DNA of 64,000 nt from Enterobacter chuandaensis. Lineage in GTDB: Bacteria; Pseudomonadota; Gammaproteobacteria; Enterobacterales; Enterobacteriaceae. Position numbers and translations under genes: made by a program. The stretch lies in the NCBI RefSeq assembly GCF_003594915.1, contig NZ_QZCS01000013.1, forward strand, positions 1 to 64,000, read 5' to 3'. The notes beneath the pieces were generated by a model that saw only the letters and a list, made by a program, of their open reading frames with translations, did no database searches and had not been told where the DNA came from. Below are positions 25,593-35,121 of this stretch, in pieces (position 1 is the stretch's first letter; each line of letters begins with the position of its first letter).

Positions 25593-26012
25593 ATGGCAAT
25601 GACTTACCACCTGGACGTCGTCAGCGCAGAGCAACAAATGTTCTCTGGTCTGGTCGAGAAAATCCAGGTAACGGGCAGTGAAGGTGAACTGGGGATTTTC
25701 CCGGGTCACGCACCGCTGCTCACCGCCATTAAGCCTGGTATGATCCGCATCGTTAAACAGTTCGGTCATGAAGAGTTTATCTATCTGTCCGGCGGCATTC
25801 TTGAAGTGCAGCCTGGCAGTGTGACCGTTCTGGCCGATACCGCTATTCGTGGCCAGGATCTCGACGAAGCGCGAGCCCTGGAATCGAAGCGTAAGGCTGA
25901 AGAGCACATTAGCAGCTCTCATGGTGACGTGGATTACGCTCAGGCGTCTGCGGAGCTGGCCAAAGCGATCGCGAAACTGCGCGTTATCGAGTTGACCAAA
26001 AAAGCGATGTAA
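25593..26012 (+). CDS. atpC: ATP synthase F1 subunit epsilon
   Basis: Epsilon couples rotor to c-ring and inhibits ATP hydrolysis. The 139-residue protein has an N-terminal beta-sandwich ([14 protein letters not shown] is the family hallmark) and a C-terminal helical hairpin. It is the last atp gene and is followed by a strong terminator. Confidence 0.98.
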   Translation: MAMTYHLDVVSAEQQMFSGLVEKIQVTGSEGELGIFPGHAPLLTAIKPGMIRIVKQFGHEEFIYLSGGILEVQPGSVTVLADTAIRGQDLDEARALESKRKAEEHISSSHGDVDYAQASAELAKAIAKLRVIELTKKAM

Positions 26013-26030
26013 CACCGGCTTGAAAAGCAC

Positions 26031-26066
26031 AAAAGCCAGTCTGGATACCAGGCTGGCTTTTTTTTT
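26031..26066 (+). terminator. atp operon terminator
   Basis: AAAAGCCAG and CTGGCTTTT form the outer stem with an inner CTGG/CCAG pairing, followed by a run of nine T. It ends atpIBEFHAGDC 18 bases after the atpC stop. Confidence 0.93.
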
Positions 26067-26150
26067 GGCGCTTAATTCATGATAAAAAAGATGTAGAATT
26101 TTAAGCATCAAACGTTTTTACTTCTCACTCAAACTACCGTCAGGATGCGT

Positions 26151-27521
26151 ATGTCAAACAGTGCGATGAGCGTGGTGATCCTTGCCGCAGGCAAAGGTAC
26201 CCGCATGTATTCCGATTTGCCAAAAGTGCTCCACACGCTGGCAGGAAAGCCAATGGTGCAGCATGTCATTGATGCCGCGAATGAACTGGGTGCTCGTCAG
26301 GTTCACCTGGTCTACGGCCACGGTGGCGATCTGCTGAAAAAGACGCTGAGCGATGACGCGCTCAACTGGGTGCTTCAGGCTGAACAGCTGGGTACCGGTC
26401 ATGCGATGCAGCAGGCTGCGCCGTTCTTTGCCGATGACGAAGACATTCTGATGCTTTACGGCGACGTTCCGCTGATCTCCGTTGAAACGCTGACTCGCCT
26501 GCGTGCGGCCAAGCCGCAGGGCGGCATCGGCTTATTAACCGTTGTGCTGGACGATCCAACGGGCTATGGCCGTATCACACGTGAAAACGGCAACGTCACG
26601 GGTATTGTTGAGCACAAAGATGCCAGCGACGAACAGCGTCAGATTCAGGAGATCAACACCGGCATCCTGATTGCCAACGGCGCGGACATGAAGCGCTGGC
26701 TCTCTCAGCTCAACAACAACAACGCGCAGGGTGAGTACTACATCACCGACATCATTGCGATGGCGTACCATGAAGGGCGTAAAATTGCCGCCGTTCATCC
26801 GGCGCGTATCAGCGAAACGGACGGCGTGAATAACCGCCTGCAGCTTTCCCGTCTTGAGCGTATTTATCAGTCCGAGCAGGCCGAAAAGCTGCTGCTGGCG
26901 GGCGTGATGCTGCGCGATCCGGCGCGTTTCGATCTGCGTGGCACCTTGTCTCACGGGCGTGACGTTGAAATTGATACTAACGTTATCGTTGAAGGCAACG
27001 TGACGCTGGGCAACCGCGTCAAAATTGGCACCGGCTGCGTGATTAAAAACAGCGTCATCGGTGACGACTGCGAAATCAGCCCGTACAGCGTGGTAGAAGA
27101 TGCCCGTCTGGATGCCGCCTGTACCATCGGGCCGTTTGCGCGTCTGCGCCCGGGCGCTGAGCTGCTGGAAGGCGCGCACGTGGGCAACTTCGTGGAAATG
27201 AAAAAAGCGCGTCTGGGTAAAGGCTCGAAAGCCGGTCATCTGACTTATCTGGGCGATGCGGAGATTGGCGACAACGTGAACATTGGTGCAGGAACCATTA
27301 CCTGTAACTATGACGGCGCCAATAAATTTAAAACCATCATCGGTGATGATGTGTTCGTTGGTTCGGACACGCAGCTGGTGGCGCCTGTTACCGTGGGTAA
27401 CGGGGTGACCATTGCCGCTGGCACAACCGTCACGCGCGATGTAGCCGAGAACGCGTTGGTGTTAAGCCGCGTGCCGCAGGTCAGCAAGCAGGGCTGGAAA
27501 CGCCCGGTGAAGAAAAAGTAA
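26151..27521 (+). CDS. glmU: Bifunctional UDP-GlcNAc pyrophosphorylase/glucosamine-1-phosphate N-acetyltransferase
   Basis: GlmU acetylates glucosamine 1-phosphate and couples it to UTP, giving UDP-GlcNAc for peptidoglycan and LPS. From ATG 26151 it has 456 residues, matching E. coli; AGGA lies six bases before this ATG, while the ATG at 26145 overlaps that motif. The N-terminal uridyltransferase has LAAGKGTRM (11-19); the C-terminal half is a left-handed beta helix of hexapeptide repeats (for example [11 protein letters not shown]) with the acetyltransferase region. Confidence 0.97.
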   Translation: MSNSAMSVVILAAGKGTRMYSDLPKVLHTLAGKPMVQHVIDAANELGARQVHLVYGHGGDLLKKTLSDDALNWVLQAEQLGTGHAMQQAAPFFADDEDILMLYGDVPLISVETLTRLRAAKPQGGIGLLTVVLDDPTGYGRITRENGNVTGIVEHKDASDEQRQIQEINTGILIANGADMKRWLSQLNNNNAQGEYYITDIIAMAYHEGRKIAAVHPARISETDGVNNRLQLSRLERIYQSEQAEKLLLAGVMLRDPARFDLRGTLSHGRDVEIDTNVIVEGNVTLGNRVKIGTGCVIKNSVIGDDCEISPYSVVEDARLDAACTIGPFARLRPGAELLEGAHVGNFVEMKKARLGKGSKAGHLTYLGDAEIGDNVNIGAGTITCNYDGANKFKTIIGDDVFVGSDTQLVAPVTVGNGVTIAAGTTVTRDVAENALVLSRVPQVSKQGWKRPVKKK

Positions 27522-27531
27522 CAATAATATA

Positions 27532-27628
27532 CCCCCCTCACCCTGACCCTCTCCCCCTGGGGGGAGAGGGGAACTGAACGGTGCGGTTTTCACCCTTTCC
27601 CCTATGGGGAGAGGGCTGGGGTGAGGGG
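27532..27628. repeat. Inverted pair of CCCTCTCCC-family palindromes (glmU-glmS)
   Basis: Unit 1 (27532-27571) reads CCCTCACCC, CCCTCTCCCC, GGGGAGAGGGG. Unit 2 (about 27591-27628) reads CCCTTTCCCC, GGGGAGAGGG, GGGGTGAGGGG in the opposite orientation, so each unit folds alone and the two can pair. It shares its core with 8290-8322 and fills much of the glmU-glmS gap. Confidence 0.85.
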
Positions 27629-27730
27629 ATAATATAATCCTCCCCCCACAGGCAGTACCCATAACTATAACCCCACTCTCTACAAGGCTCGGGGTGCCCG
27701 GAAAGGGCAAATACAGGTCAGCGACAACGC

Positions 27731-27756
27731 ATGGCATAACGCCATAATCAGGAAAT
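27731..27756 (+). promoter_or_regulatory. glmS leader hairpin and ribosome-binding site
   Basis: ATGGC (27731-27735) pairs with GCCAT (27741-27745) just before the AGGA Shine-Dalgarno at 27750-27753. In E. coli the glmS ribosome-binding site is masked and freed by the small RNA GlmZ; this is the corresponding position, but I could not verify the pairing sequence. Confidence 0.4.
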
Positions 27757-27762
27757 CTAACT

Positions 27763-29592
27763 ATGTGTGGAATTGTTGGCGCAGTTGCGCAGCGTGATAT
27801 TGCTGAAATCCTTCTCGAAGGTTTACGTCGTCTGGAATACCGTGGTTACGACTCTGCCGGTCTGGCTGTCGTGGATGCAGAAGGTCACATGACCCGCCTG
27901 CGTCGTCTCGGTAAAGTGCAAATGCTGGCTCAGGCCGCGGAAGAACATCCGCTGCACGGTGGTACCGGTATCGCGCACACCCGCTGGGCGACGCACGGCG
28001 AACCGTCTGAAGGTAACGCGCACCCGCATGTGTCTGAATACATCGTGGTGGTGCATAACGGCATTATCGAAAACCACGAACCGCTGCGCGAAGAACTGAA
28101 AGCGCGCGGCTATACCTTCGTCTCTGAAACCGATACCGAAGTGATTGCTCACCTGGTGCACTGGGAGCTGGCACAGGGCGGTACGCTGCGTGAAGCCGTG
28201 CTGCGCGCTATCCCTCAGCTGCGCGGTGCGTACGGTACAGTGATCATGGATTCCCGCGACCCGTCTACCCTGCTGGCCGCGCGTTCCGGTAGCCCGATGG
28301 TGATCGGTCTGGGCATGGGTGAAAACTTTATCGCCTCCGATCAGCTGGCGCTCCTGCCTGTTACCCGTCGCTTTATCTTCCTGGAAGAGGGGGATATCGC
28401 GGAAGTGACTCGCCGCAGCGTGACCGTCTTCAATACCAAAGGCGAGCAGGTGAAACGCCAGGAGATCGAATCGAACCTGCAGTACGACACGGGCGACAAA
28501 GGCGCTTACCGTCACTACATGCAGAAAGAGATCTACGAGCAGCCAAACGCCATCAAAAACACCCTGACCGGGCGCATCAGCCACGGTGAAGTGGATCTGA
28601 GCGAGCTGGGCGCAAACGCCAACGAACTGCTCAGCAAAGTTGAGCATATTCAGATCGTGGCCTGCGGCACCTCCTACAACTCCGGTATGGTCTCTCGCTA
28701 CTGGTTTGAGTCCCTGGCGGGCGTGCCGTGCGATGTGGAAATCGCGTCTGAGTTCCGCTACCGCAAGTCTGCGGTGCGTCGTAACAGCCTGATGATTACC
28801 CTTTCCCAGTCCGGCGAAACGGCGGATACGCTGGCAGCGCTGCGTCTGTCTAAAGAACTGGGTTATCTGGGCTCGCTGGCCATCTGTAACGTTCCGGGCT
28901 CATCCCTGGTGCGTGAATCCGATCTGGCGCTGATGACCAAAGCGGGTACTGAAATCGGCGTGGCCTCTACCAAAGCGTTTACCACTCAGCTGACCGTTCT
29001 GCTGATGCTGGTGGCGAAGCTGGCGCGTCTGAAAGGCGAAGATGCTTCCGTTGAGCACGACATCGTTCATGGCCTGCAGGCCCTGCCGAGCCGTATTGAG
29101 CAGATGCTGTCTCAGGACAAACGCATTGAAGCGCTGGCGGAAGATTTCTCTGACAAACATCACGCCCTGTTCCTGGGTCGTGGCGATCAGTATCCAATTG
29201 CGCTGGAAGGCGCACTGAAGCTGAAAGAGATCTCTTACATCCACGCTGAAGCCTATGCGGCGGGTGAGCTGAAACACGGCCCGCTGGCGCTGATTGATGC
29301 AGATATGCCGGTTATCGTTGTGGCACCGAACAACGAACTGCTGGAAAAACTGAAATCCAATATCGAAGAAGTGCGCGCCCGCGGCGGCGTACTGTACGTC
29401 TTCGCGGATAAAGATGCCGGTTTCGCCAGCAGCGACAACATGCACATCATCGAGATGCCGCATGTGGAAGAGGTGATTGCACCAATCTTCTACACCGTTC
29501 CGCTGCAGCTGCTGGCCTATCACGTGGCGCTGATCAAAGGCACCGACGTTGACCAGCCGCGTAACCTGGCGAAATCCGTTACCGTAGAATAA
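27763..29592 (+). CDS. glmS: Glutamine-fructose-6-phosphate aminotransferase (isomerising)
   Basis: GlmS makes glucosamine 6-phosphate from fructose 6-phosphate and glutamine, the first step of amino-sugar synthesis. The 609-residue protein has the processed N terminus MCGIVGA with nucleophile C2, a class II glutaminase domain (to about 240) and two SIS sugar-isomerase domains, with SQSGET at 348-353. The C terminus ends in [13 protein letters not shown], whose codons form the conserved TnsD recognition site of Tn7. Confidence 0.98.
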   Translation: MCGIVGAVAQRDIAEILLEGLRRLEYRGYDSAGLAVVDAEGHMTRLRRLGKVQMLAQAAEEHPLHGGTGIAHTRWATHGEPSEGNAHPHVSEYIVVVHNGIIENHEPLREELKARGYTFVSETDTEVIAHLVHWELAQGGTLREAVLRAIPQLRGAYGTVIMDSRDPSTLLAARSGSPMVIGLGMGENFIASDQLALLPVTRRFIFLEEGDIAEVTRRSVTVFNTKGEQVKRQEIESNLQYDTGDKGAYRHYMQKEIYEQPNAIKNTLTGRISHGEVDLSELGANANELLSKVEHIQIVACGTSYNSGMVSRYWFESLAGVPCDVEIASEFRYRKSAVRRNSLMITLSQSGETADTLAALRLSKELGYLGSLAICNVPGSSLVRESDLALMTKAGTEIGVASTKAFTTQLTVLLMLVAKLARLKGEDASVEHDIVHGLQALPSRIEQMLSQDKRIEALAEDFSDKHHALFLGRGDQYPIALEGALKLKEISYIHAEAYAAGELKHGPLALIDADMPVIVVAPNNELLEKLKSNIEEVRARGGVLYVFADKDAGFASSDNMHIIEMPHVEEVIAPIFYTVPLQLLAYHVALIKGTDVDQPRNLAKSVTVE

Positions 29593-29617
29593 TCCCTTCT
29601 GTTAATGGCTACACGAC
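29557..29617. other. attTn7-type site at the glmS 3' end (unoccupied)
   Basis: The last glmS codons and the first bases after the stop match the conserved sequence recognised by TnsD. The usual insertion point, about 25 bp past the stop, falls in the terminator hairpin near 29617. No Tn7 end or tns gene is present; the neighbour is a fimbrial operon instead. Confidence 0.7.
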
Positions 29618-29632
29618 GTGTAGCCATTTTTT
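29605..29632 (+). terminator. glmS terminator
   Basis: ATGGCTACAC and GTGTAGCCAT form a 10-bp stem with a GAC loop, followed by six T. This is a canonical intrinsic terminator 12 bases after the glmS stop. Confidence 0.93.
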
Positions 29633-30035
29633 CCTTACTTTTTTCTCATCAGCTTTCTCTTTGCTATCAATCATCTTATTCTGACGTATTTCGTTACTTT
29701 ATTGTGTGAATAATGAACGAGATTGCGTCTAAGCATTAGTATTCGCTATTTTGATCACTAAACGATCAGCTTTTATTAACGTAATCCTAAAAATGGTTTG
29801 TTTATAAAAGATGTGTCCTTTTTATGTGTATACTGAAAAGAAATATTGATGGTTTAACTAAAATAATATTATATTTGTTTTTCTCTATTATTATTCCACC
29901 TATGGTTCGTCATTATTCCATTATTTTAAATCCCCCCCTTGAAGATCATTCTTCCCGAAGAGTATTATTTCATCGCATTTGGGATGGCGTTGTCTTTATG
30001 ATAAACGCAATAGTGATTTAATTAATGGAGTTATC
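29633..30035 (+). promoter_or_regulatory. AT-rich leader of the fimbrial operon
   Basis: About 400 bp of markedly AT-rich DNA separates the glmS terminator from the pilin gene. It holds three GATC sites (29753, 29764, 29944) and several TATAAT-like stretches, so the promoter cannot be fixed by eye. A 65-codon open frame at 29824-30021 lacks a ribosome-binding site and is not called. TGGAG at 30026-30030 serves the pilin ATG. The composition fits H-NS/Lrp-controlled fimbrial leaders (inference). Confidence 0.55.
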
Positions 30036-30617
30036 ATGAAAAATAATGGAATTACGGTGGCGATTGCACTTGCATCGGCGTTAATGGCAGGACAAGCATT
30101 TGCTGCGGATGGAACGGTTCATTTCCGCGGAGAGGTTATTGATTCAACGTGTGAAGTGACGCCTGATACCGCCGATCAGACGGTGAATATCGGCCGCGTT
30201 GCCAAAACGACGTTCTCCGGCATTGACTCAACGGCGTCAGTAAAAGATTTCCATATTAAACTGGAGAAATGCCCTGCAACCTATACTCAGGCAGCGGTTC
30301 GTTTCGACGGAACAGAAGATAAAGACACCATCGGCAAAGGTTATTTGTCTATTGGCACGCCTGTTAACGGTGAAGCGGGTACTGACGGTATTTACACCGG
30401 CGAAGGTGAAGCCGTTACGGCTACCGGCGTTGCAATCAAGCTCTTCAATCTGAACGATGATACGGCGATCCCGCTGTACAATAATTCAAATTATGTTGCT
30501 ATCACCGATGGCAAAGCGGACATGGGCTTCAAAGCGAAGTTTGTGCAGACGCTGGCTACGGTTACGCCGGGTACAGCGAACGCGGATTCCCAGTTCACCA
30601 TTGAATACCTGAAATAA
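30036..30617 (+). CDS. Major fimbrial subunit (FimA/LpfA-like pilin)
   Basis: This 193-residue pilin has a signal peptide cleaved after AFA (residue 23). Mature residues begin ADGTVHFRGEVIDSTCEV, the classic pilin N-terminal donor strand followed by the first cysteine (C39); C79 completes the disulfide. The C terminus ends FTIEYLK, with the penultimate-region tyrosine of the chaperone-recognition beta zipper. I start at ATG 30036 because TGGAG precedes it and the signal peptide begins there. It is the first gene of a pilin-chaperone-usher-adhesin operon and resembles long polar fimbriae (LpfA), but I cannot assign the exact fimbrial type. Confidence 0.92.
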   Translation: MKNNGITVAIALASALMAGQAFAADGTVHFRGEVIDSTCEVTPDTADQTVNIGRVAKTTFSGIDSTASVKDFHIKLEKCPATYTQAAVRFDGTEDKDTIGKGYLSIGTPVNGEAGTDGIYTGEGEAVTATGVAIKLFNLNDDTAIPLYNNSNYVAITDGKADMGFKAKFVQTLATVTPGTANADSQFTIEYLK

Positions 30618-30634
30618 TCTTCAGCTGTTCGCCG

Positions 30635-30663
30635 GGAGCCTGTTTTATCCTTTTGCAGGCTCC
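30635..30663 (+). terminator. Hairpin between pilin and chaperone genes (possible attenuator)
   Basis: GGAGCCTG (30635-30642) pairs with CAGGCTCC (30656-30663). There is no U-run, so it may protect the pilin mRNA 3' end or cause partial termination, raising pilin over chaperone and usher, as in other fimbrial operons. Confidence 0.55.
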
Positions 30664-30686
30664 ACCACAGGATGTGAGGATAACTG

Positions 30687-31373
30687 ATGTATCTACGGCG
30701 TTTGTTGACTCTGTTCATCATGCTCTCTTTTTCATTTTTAACACCCTTGTCGTCGGCTGGCGTCATTATTGGCGGAACCCGCGTTATTTATAGTAGCGAT
30801 AAATCCGATGCGACAATTAGCATAAAAAATAACGAAGCGACCACGCCTTATCTCATACAGACGTGGGTCGATCCTTTTAAAGGCGATACAGCGTCGAATA
30901 AACCTCCTTTTACCGTTATTCCTCCAGTTTCAAGGCTGGAGGCCGGGCAGGAGAAAATATTGCGCATCATGAAAGTGAAGGGCGAACTGCCTCACGATCG
31001 GGAATCGTTGTTCTGGCTCAACATCAAAAATATTCCTCCGTCCAGTTCAAACCCTAATTCGCTCGAAATTGCCATTAAGACGCGGATAAAACTTTTTTGG
31101 CGTCCGGCGACCCTGAATATCACGCCTGAACGCGCTGCGGCGAAGGTTAAATGGCGTGTCCAAAACCGACAGCTCGTGATTGAAAATCCGAGCCCGCTAC
31201 ATATTAACGTTATGAATGTCACCGTCGATAAAAAAGACGTTCCCTTAAACATCATTCCCCCTTTTGACACCGTGCGTTTGCCGCTTCCGGAAGGGATTAA
31301 CGGCCACGCGCTGGACTGGCGTTTCGTTAACGATTTTGGGGCGATCAGTCAGGAAATTCACGTCACGCTGTAA
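30687..31373 (+). CDS. Periplasmic fimbrial chaperone (PapD/FimC family)
   Basis: The 228-residue protein has a signal peptide ending near LSSA and two immunoglobulin-like domains. The family marks are present: TRVIYSSD with the anchor arginine, the G1-strand region IPPVSRLEAGQEKILRI, the signature ESLFWLNIKNIPP, and the second anchor lysine in RIKLFWRP. It caps pilin subunits by donor-strand complementation and hands them to the usher. GAGGAT precedes the ATG. Confidence 0.93.
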   Translation: MYLRRLLTLFIMLSFSFLTPLSSAGVIIGGTRVIYSSDKSDATISIKNNEATTPYLIQTWVDPFKGDTASNKPPFTVIPPVSRLEAGQEKILRIMKVKGELPHDRESLFWLNIKNIPPSSSNPNSLEIAIKTRIKLFWRPATLNITPERAAAKVKWRVQNRQLVIENPSPLHINVMNVTVDKKDVPLNIIPPFDTVRLPLPEGINGHALDWRFVNDFGAISQEIHVTL

Positions 31374-31390
31374 ACATAGGGATGTTTGAT

Positions 31391-33901
31391 ATGGGATGTT
31401 TCCGTTTTTTCATAGCGCTGGCCTCGGGGGTATCTCTCGGCTTTTCAGGAGTGACGCTGGCAAAAGATATCTTTAACCCTGCGCTTCTCGAAATTGACCA
31501 TCCGGTGGATGTTGATATCCACCAGTTTAACCGCGCCAATACGTTACCTGCGGGCTCTTATAAGGTTGATATTCATGTTAACGATGAGTTTATCGATAGC
31601 CGGGAGGTCACTTTTATTGAAGATAAGGCTGGCGATAGGCTGCATCCCTGTTTTAAGCACGTCAGGACGGTGCTTGCGGAGATCGGGGCTAAGGTGGCGG
31701 CGATCGGTTCGCTGGATCGCCTGGACGAAAACGCCTGTGTGGACCCTACCCCGCTGATCCCTGGCGCCACATGGACGTTCGATACCGATAAGCTGCTGCT
31801 CAACGTCACGCTGCCGCAGATTTACATTGATACCACCGCCCGCGGCACCATCAATCCTGCCCGCTGGGATGAAGGTATTAATGCGTTGATGATGAACTAT
31901 GACTTTTCCGGCTCCAGCACGTTGCAGTCTGATGACGACGACAATAGCGATTTCTACTATCTGAACCTGCGAAACGGGGCGAACATTGGCGCGTGGCGTT
32001 TACGCAATTACAGCACGCTAAACATCATTGACGGTCATTCGGATTACCATTCCATCAGCACCTATGTGCAGCAAAACCTCGCGGCGTTACGCAGCCAGAT
32101 CATGCTGGGTGATACCTGGACCGCGAGCGATGTCTTCGACAGTACCCAGGTGCGCGGCGTGCGACTGTATACCGATGATGAAATGCTTCCTTCCAGCCTG
32201 ACGGGCTTTGCGCCGGTCGCGAAAAGCAATGCGACGGTGATTATTCGGCAGAACGGCTACATCATTTATCAATCTGCCGTGCCGCAGGGACCGTTTGCGC
32301 TTAAAGATTTAAACACCACCAGCTCCGGCGGCGACCTCGACGTGACCATCAAAGAAGAAGACGGCAGTGAGCAACACTTCACGCAGCCCTACGCCTCGCT
32401 GGCCATCCTCAAGCGTGAAGATCAGACCGACGTTGATATCAGCGCGGGTGAACTGCGCGATAAGAGCGAATTTCAGCCCAACGTTTTTCAGGCGCAGCTT
32501 CTGCACGGCTTTCCTGCCGGGATAACGGTATACGGTGGCGTGCAGGCCGCGGAAGCGTATCGCTCGGCAGCGGTGGGGATCGGTAAAGATATGGGTGCAG
32601 TTGGCGCGTTTTCCGTCGATATCACCCAGGCACGCGCGCAGTTTACGGACGAGGACTCAGAGGCGTCCGGCCAGTCCTGGCGTTTTCTCTATTCGAAACG
32701 GTTTGATGAGACGGATACCACGCTGAGGCTGGTGGGGTATCGCTACTCAACACAGGGCTACTACACCCTCAATGAATGGGCGTCACGCCAGAACAGTCAG
32801 CGCGATTTCTGGGTAACGGGCAACCGACGCAGCCGGCTTGAAGGGACCTGGACGCAGAATTTCGGCGATGGGATGGGGAACATTTATCTCACGCTGAGCC
32901 GCCAGCAGTACTGGAAAACCGACGAAGTTGAACGGCTGGTTCAGCTTGGCTACAGCAATGTCTGGCGGTCTCTTTCCTGGAACCTCTCCTGGAACTACAG
33001 TGATTCCATCACCACGGCGCAGAGCGCGGAGTATTCAGATAGCGACGACCGAGAAAGCGAACAGGTTTTTATGCTGTCGTTCTCCGTGCCGCTGTCAGCA
33101 TTGCTGCCGGACAGCTATGTGAGCTACGGCCTCACGCAGAACAACAGCGGAAAAGGAATGCACCAGCTTGGCCTGAACGGTACGGCGCTTGATAACCGTA
33201 ATCTCTCCTGGAACCTCCAGCAGTCCTGGGATGCGGATGACAGTGTGTACAGCAGCAACGCGGGGGTGGGATATGACGGAACCTATGGTTCGGTTAACGG
33301 CAGCTATGACTACAACCAGGAGAGCCAGCGGCTCAACTACGGCGCGCGCGGCGGGATCCTGCTGCATGGCGATGGAGTGACGTTCTCGCAGGAGATGGGC
33401 GAAACCGTGGCGCTGATTAAAGCACCCGGCGCAGCCGGTCTGGCAATGGAAAACGGCACCGGTACGGCTACCGACTGGCGAGGTTATACCGTTCAAACGC
33501 AGCTTAATGCTTACGATGAAAACCGTGTGGAAATTGAGAGCGATTACTTTGAAAAAGCGAACGTCGAACTGGAGAACAGCGTGCTTAACGTGATCCCCAC
33601 GCGAGGTGCGGTGGTGCGGGCCGAATTTATCACCCACGTTGGCTATCGCGTGCTCTTTGAGGTCACACAGGCTAACGGCAAACCGGTCCCCTTTGGCGCA
33701 GTGGCGTCTGCCGAACTGGCGACGGGCAGCGTGACGGGCATTACCGGCGAGAATGGCGAACTGTATCTTTCGGGCATGCCGGAAGAGGGAACGTTCACGC
33801 TGAAATGGGGGAGAGAAAATACGAAACCTTGCGAGGTCCATTATCAGTTCCCCAAACCAACGGGTGTTGAACTGGTTCAAACAGCGGTAATGTGCCAATA
33901 G
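31391..33901 (+). CDS. Outer-membrane fimbrial usher
   Basis: The usher is the outer-membrane pore that assembles and secretes the fimbria. From ATG 31391 it has 836 residues, the usual usher length. I prefer this start over ATG 31382 because the AGGGA ribosome-binding motif abuts the first ATG but lies eight bases before the second. A signal peptide ends at about residue 24 (TLAKD). The N-terminal chaperone-binding domain begins FNPALLEIDHPVDVDIHQF, a 24-stranded barrel follows with family segments such as VRGVRLYTDDEMLPSSLTGFAP, and the C-terminal domain has the usher cysteine pair (PCEVHYQFP and the terminal Cys). Confidence 0.93.
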   Translation: MGCFRFFIALASGVSLGFSGVTLAKDIFNPALLEIDHPVDVDIHQFNRANTLPAGSYKVDIHVNDEFIDSREVTFIEDKAGDRLHPCFKHVRTVLAEIGAKVAAIGSLDRLDENACVDPTPLIPGATWTFDTDKLLLNVTLPQIYIDTTARGTINPARWDEGINALMMNYDFSGSSTLQSDDDDNSDFYYLNLRNGANIGAWRLRNYSTLNIIDGHSDYHSISTYVQQNLAALRSQIMLGDTWTASDVFDSTQVRGVRLYTDDEMLPSSLTGFAPVAKSNATVIIRQNGYIIYQSAVPQGPFALKDLNTTSSGGDLDVTIKEEDGSEQHFTQPYASLAILKREDQTDVDISAGELRDKSEFQPNVFQAQLLHGFPAGITVYGGVQAAEAYRSAAVGIGKDMGAVGAFSVDITQARAQFTDEDSEASGQSWRFLYSKRFDETDTTLRLVGYRYSTQGYYTLNEWASRQNSQRDFWVTGNRRSRLEGTWTQNFGDGMGNIYLTLSRQQYWKTDEVERLVQLGYSNVWRSLSWNLSWNYSDSITTAQSAEYSDSDDRESEQVFMLSFSVPLSALLPDSYVSYGLTQNNSGKGMHQLGLNGTALDNRNLSWNLQQSWDADDSVYSSNAGVGYDGTYGSVNGSYDYNQESQRLNYGARGGILLHGDGVTFSQEMGETVALIKAPGAAGLAMENGTGTATDWRGYTVQTQLNAYDENRVEIESDYFEKANVELENSVLNVIPTRGAVVRAEFITHVGYRVLFEVTQANGKPVPFGAVASAELATGSVTGITGENGELYLSGMPEEGTFTLKWGRENTKPCEVHYQFPKPTGVELVQTAVMCQ

Positions 33902-33910
33902 GGAAATGAG

Positions 33911-34984
33911 ATGAAACGACGTATCACTTTTATAGCAGTCGCCATGCTGCTTTTTACCCCTTTTTCCCACGCTGCGACGACAGAAGGCGGGGTGTGTTTC
34001 GCCATCGGCGGCACCTATATTTTCAACCTGAATCTTAACGGGGCAGAAATACCGGCAGATAAAAACCAGGCGGGAACCGAGGTGCGCGATCTGGCGACCC
34101 TGCAGTCGCCTTCCCAGTATAAGCTGGGATGTAACTGCCTGACCCATTTCACCACTACATATCGTAGCGTCTACTTCACCGCGCGTTCGCCCTTAAGCGT
34201 TGATACCGTTAAAAACGGATATACCTACTACAAGTTGAACGACCAGCTCAGCATTGCGTCCTCCATTCACGTGTTGGGACGCGACTATCTCCCCGTTCCC
34301 TTTGAGGCGGAGCCCAACCGGGTGACGTCCGGTATTTACTGCTATGCCTCCGGTGAAGAAGGCTCAGAGGCAACGCTTGATACCGGCTCTCAGGTAAAAT
34401 TATCGTTTTTGATCGACAAGCCCTTTATTGGAAAAGTTACCGTTCCGGGGACGACGATTGCCACGCTCTACGGCGGTATCGATGAAGCGTCCTCTTTGGC
34501 AAGTACCGAGAAGCTCGCTGAAATAAAAATTGCCGGGGACATCGTGGTACCGCAAAACTGCGAGATCGCGCCGGGTCAGTCGCTGGAAATCGATTTTGGA
34601 AAAATTCCCGCCAGCGCGTTTTCTGCCACCAAAGGCGAGGCGGTCGGTAGCCATAAAATCCGCAAGATGATACAGGTGAAATGTACCGGCATGCTGGATG
34701 AGAACATCGTCCGATCCGCTTTCCATGCCGATCCCGTTGACGCTGACGCCACGATGATGAAAGTGAACGGCAATGATGACGTAGGGATCGTTATTTATGA
34801 TAAATGGGACCGCGTCGTCAGCGTCAATGGGGGAAGCATGGAGATGGATATGGGAGCCAACCAGGGGGGCGCCGAAGTAAACTCGCTCACCTTCTCTGCC
34901 GCCCCGGCCAGCGCGACGGGGAGTATTCCGAAGCCCGGCACCTTTGAAGCCTGGGCAACACTGACCCTCGAAATTCAAAATTAA
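33911..34984 (+). CDS. Fimbrial tip adhesin, two-domain
   Basis: This 357-residue last gene of the operon is a probable tip adhesin. A signal peptide is cleaved after SHA (residue 21). An N-terminal receptor-binding-like domain (about 25-205) has four cysteines (29, 74, 76, 144), including the unusual C-N-C pair. A C-terminal pilin domain (about 207-357) begins IVVPQNCEIAPGQSLEIDFG, has C217 and C258, and ends TLTLEIQN. Size and position match LpfD-type minor tip subunits. Its receptor cannot be read from sequence. Confidence 0.85.
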   Translation: MKRRITFIAVAMLLFTPFSHAATTEGGVCFAIGGTYIFNLNLNGAEIPADKNQAGTEVRDLATLQSPSQYKLGCNCLTHFTTTYRSVYFTARSPLSVDTVKNGYTYYKLNDQLSIASSIHVLGRDYLPVPFEAEPNRVTSGIYCYASGEEGSEATLDTGSQVKLSFLIDKPFIGKVTVPGTTIATLYGGIDEASSLASTEKLAEIKIAGDIVVPQNCEIAPGQSLEIDFGKIPASAFSATKGEAVGSHKIRKMIQVKCTGMLDENIVRSAFHADPVDADATMMKVNGNDDVGIVIYDKWDRVVSVNGGSMEMDMGANQGGAEVNSLTFSAAPASATGSIPKPGTFEAWATLTLEIQN

Positions 34985-35016
34985 TGACAACGGCTGTTTA
35001 TGACAGCCGTTGTCAT
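34984..35016 (+). terminator. Hairpin after the fimbrial operon
   Basis: A perfect 14-bp stem (ATGACAACGGCTGT with ACAGCCGTTGTCAT) and 5-base loop begins at the adhesin stop. Only a weak T-run follows, so termination may be Rho-assisted. Confidence 0.7.
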
Positions 35017-35121
35017 ATTCACGTCTTTGAACCAGGCTTAACGCATCTCAGTGTGACATTATCATGACAGGGATATGATTTTATTTATATTAAAATCATT
35101 ACCTTAAATCAAATACGTTGA

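Noticed and set aside
27532..27628. Possible CRISPR or riboswitch in the glmU-glmS gap
   Set aside because: Only two inverted palindromic units with no spacer regularity. Enterobacterial glmS is controlled by small RNAs, not the GlcN6P ribozyme, and no ribozyme core is visible.
29824..30021. 65-codon hydrophobic frame in the fimbrial leader
   Set aside because: AT-rich DNA yields random hydrophobic codons; no ribosome-binding site, and it overlaps probable promoter DNA.
29557..30035. Tn7 insertion at attTn7
   Set aside because: The site is conserved but no Tn7 end, tns gene or target duplication is visible; the adjacent genes are fimbrial.
33095..34147. 350-codon minus-strand frame opposite the usher and adhesin genes
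   Set aside because: Shadow of two well-supported fimbrial genes; no family resemblance or translation signals.
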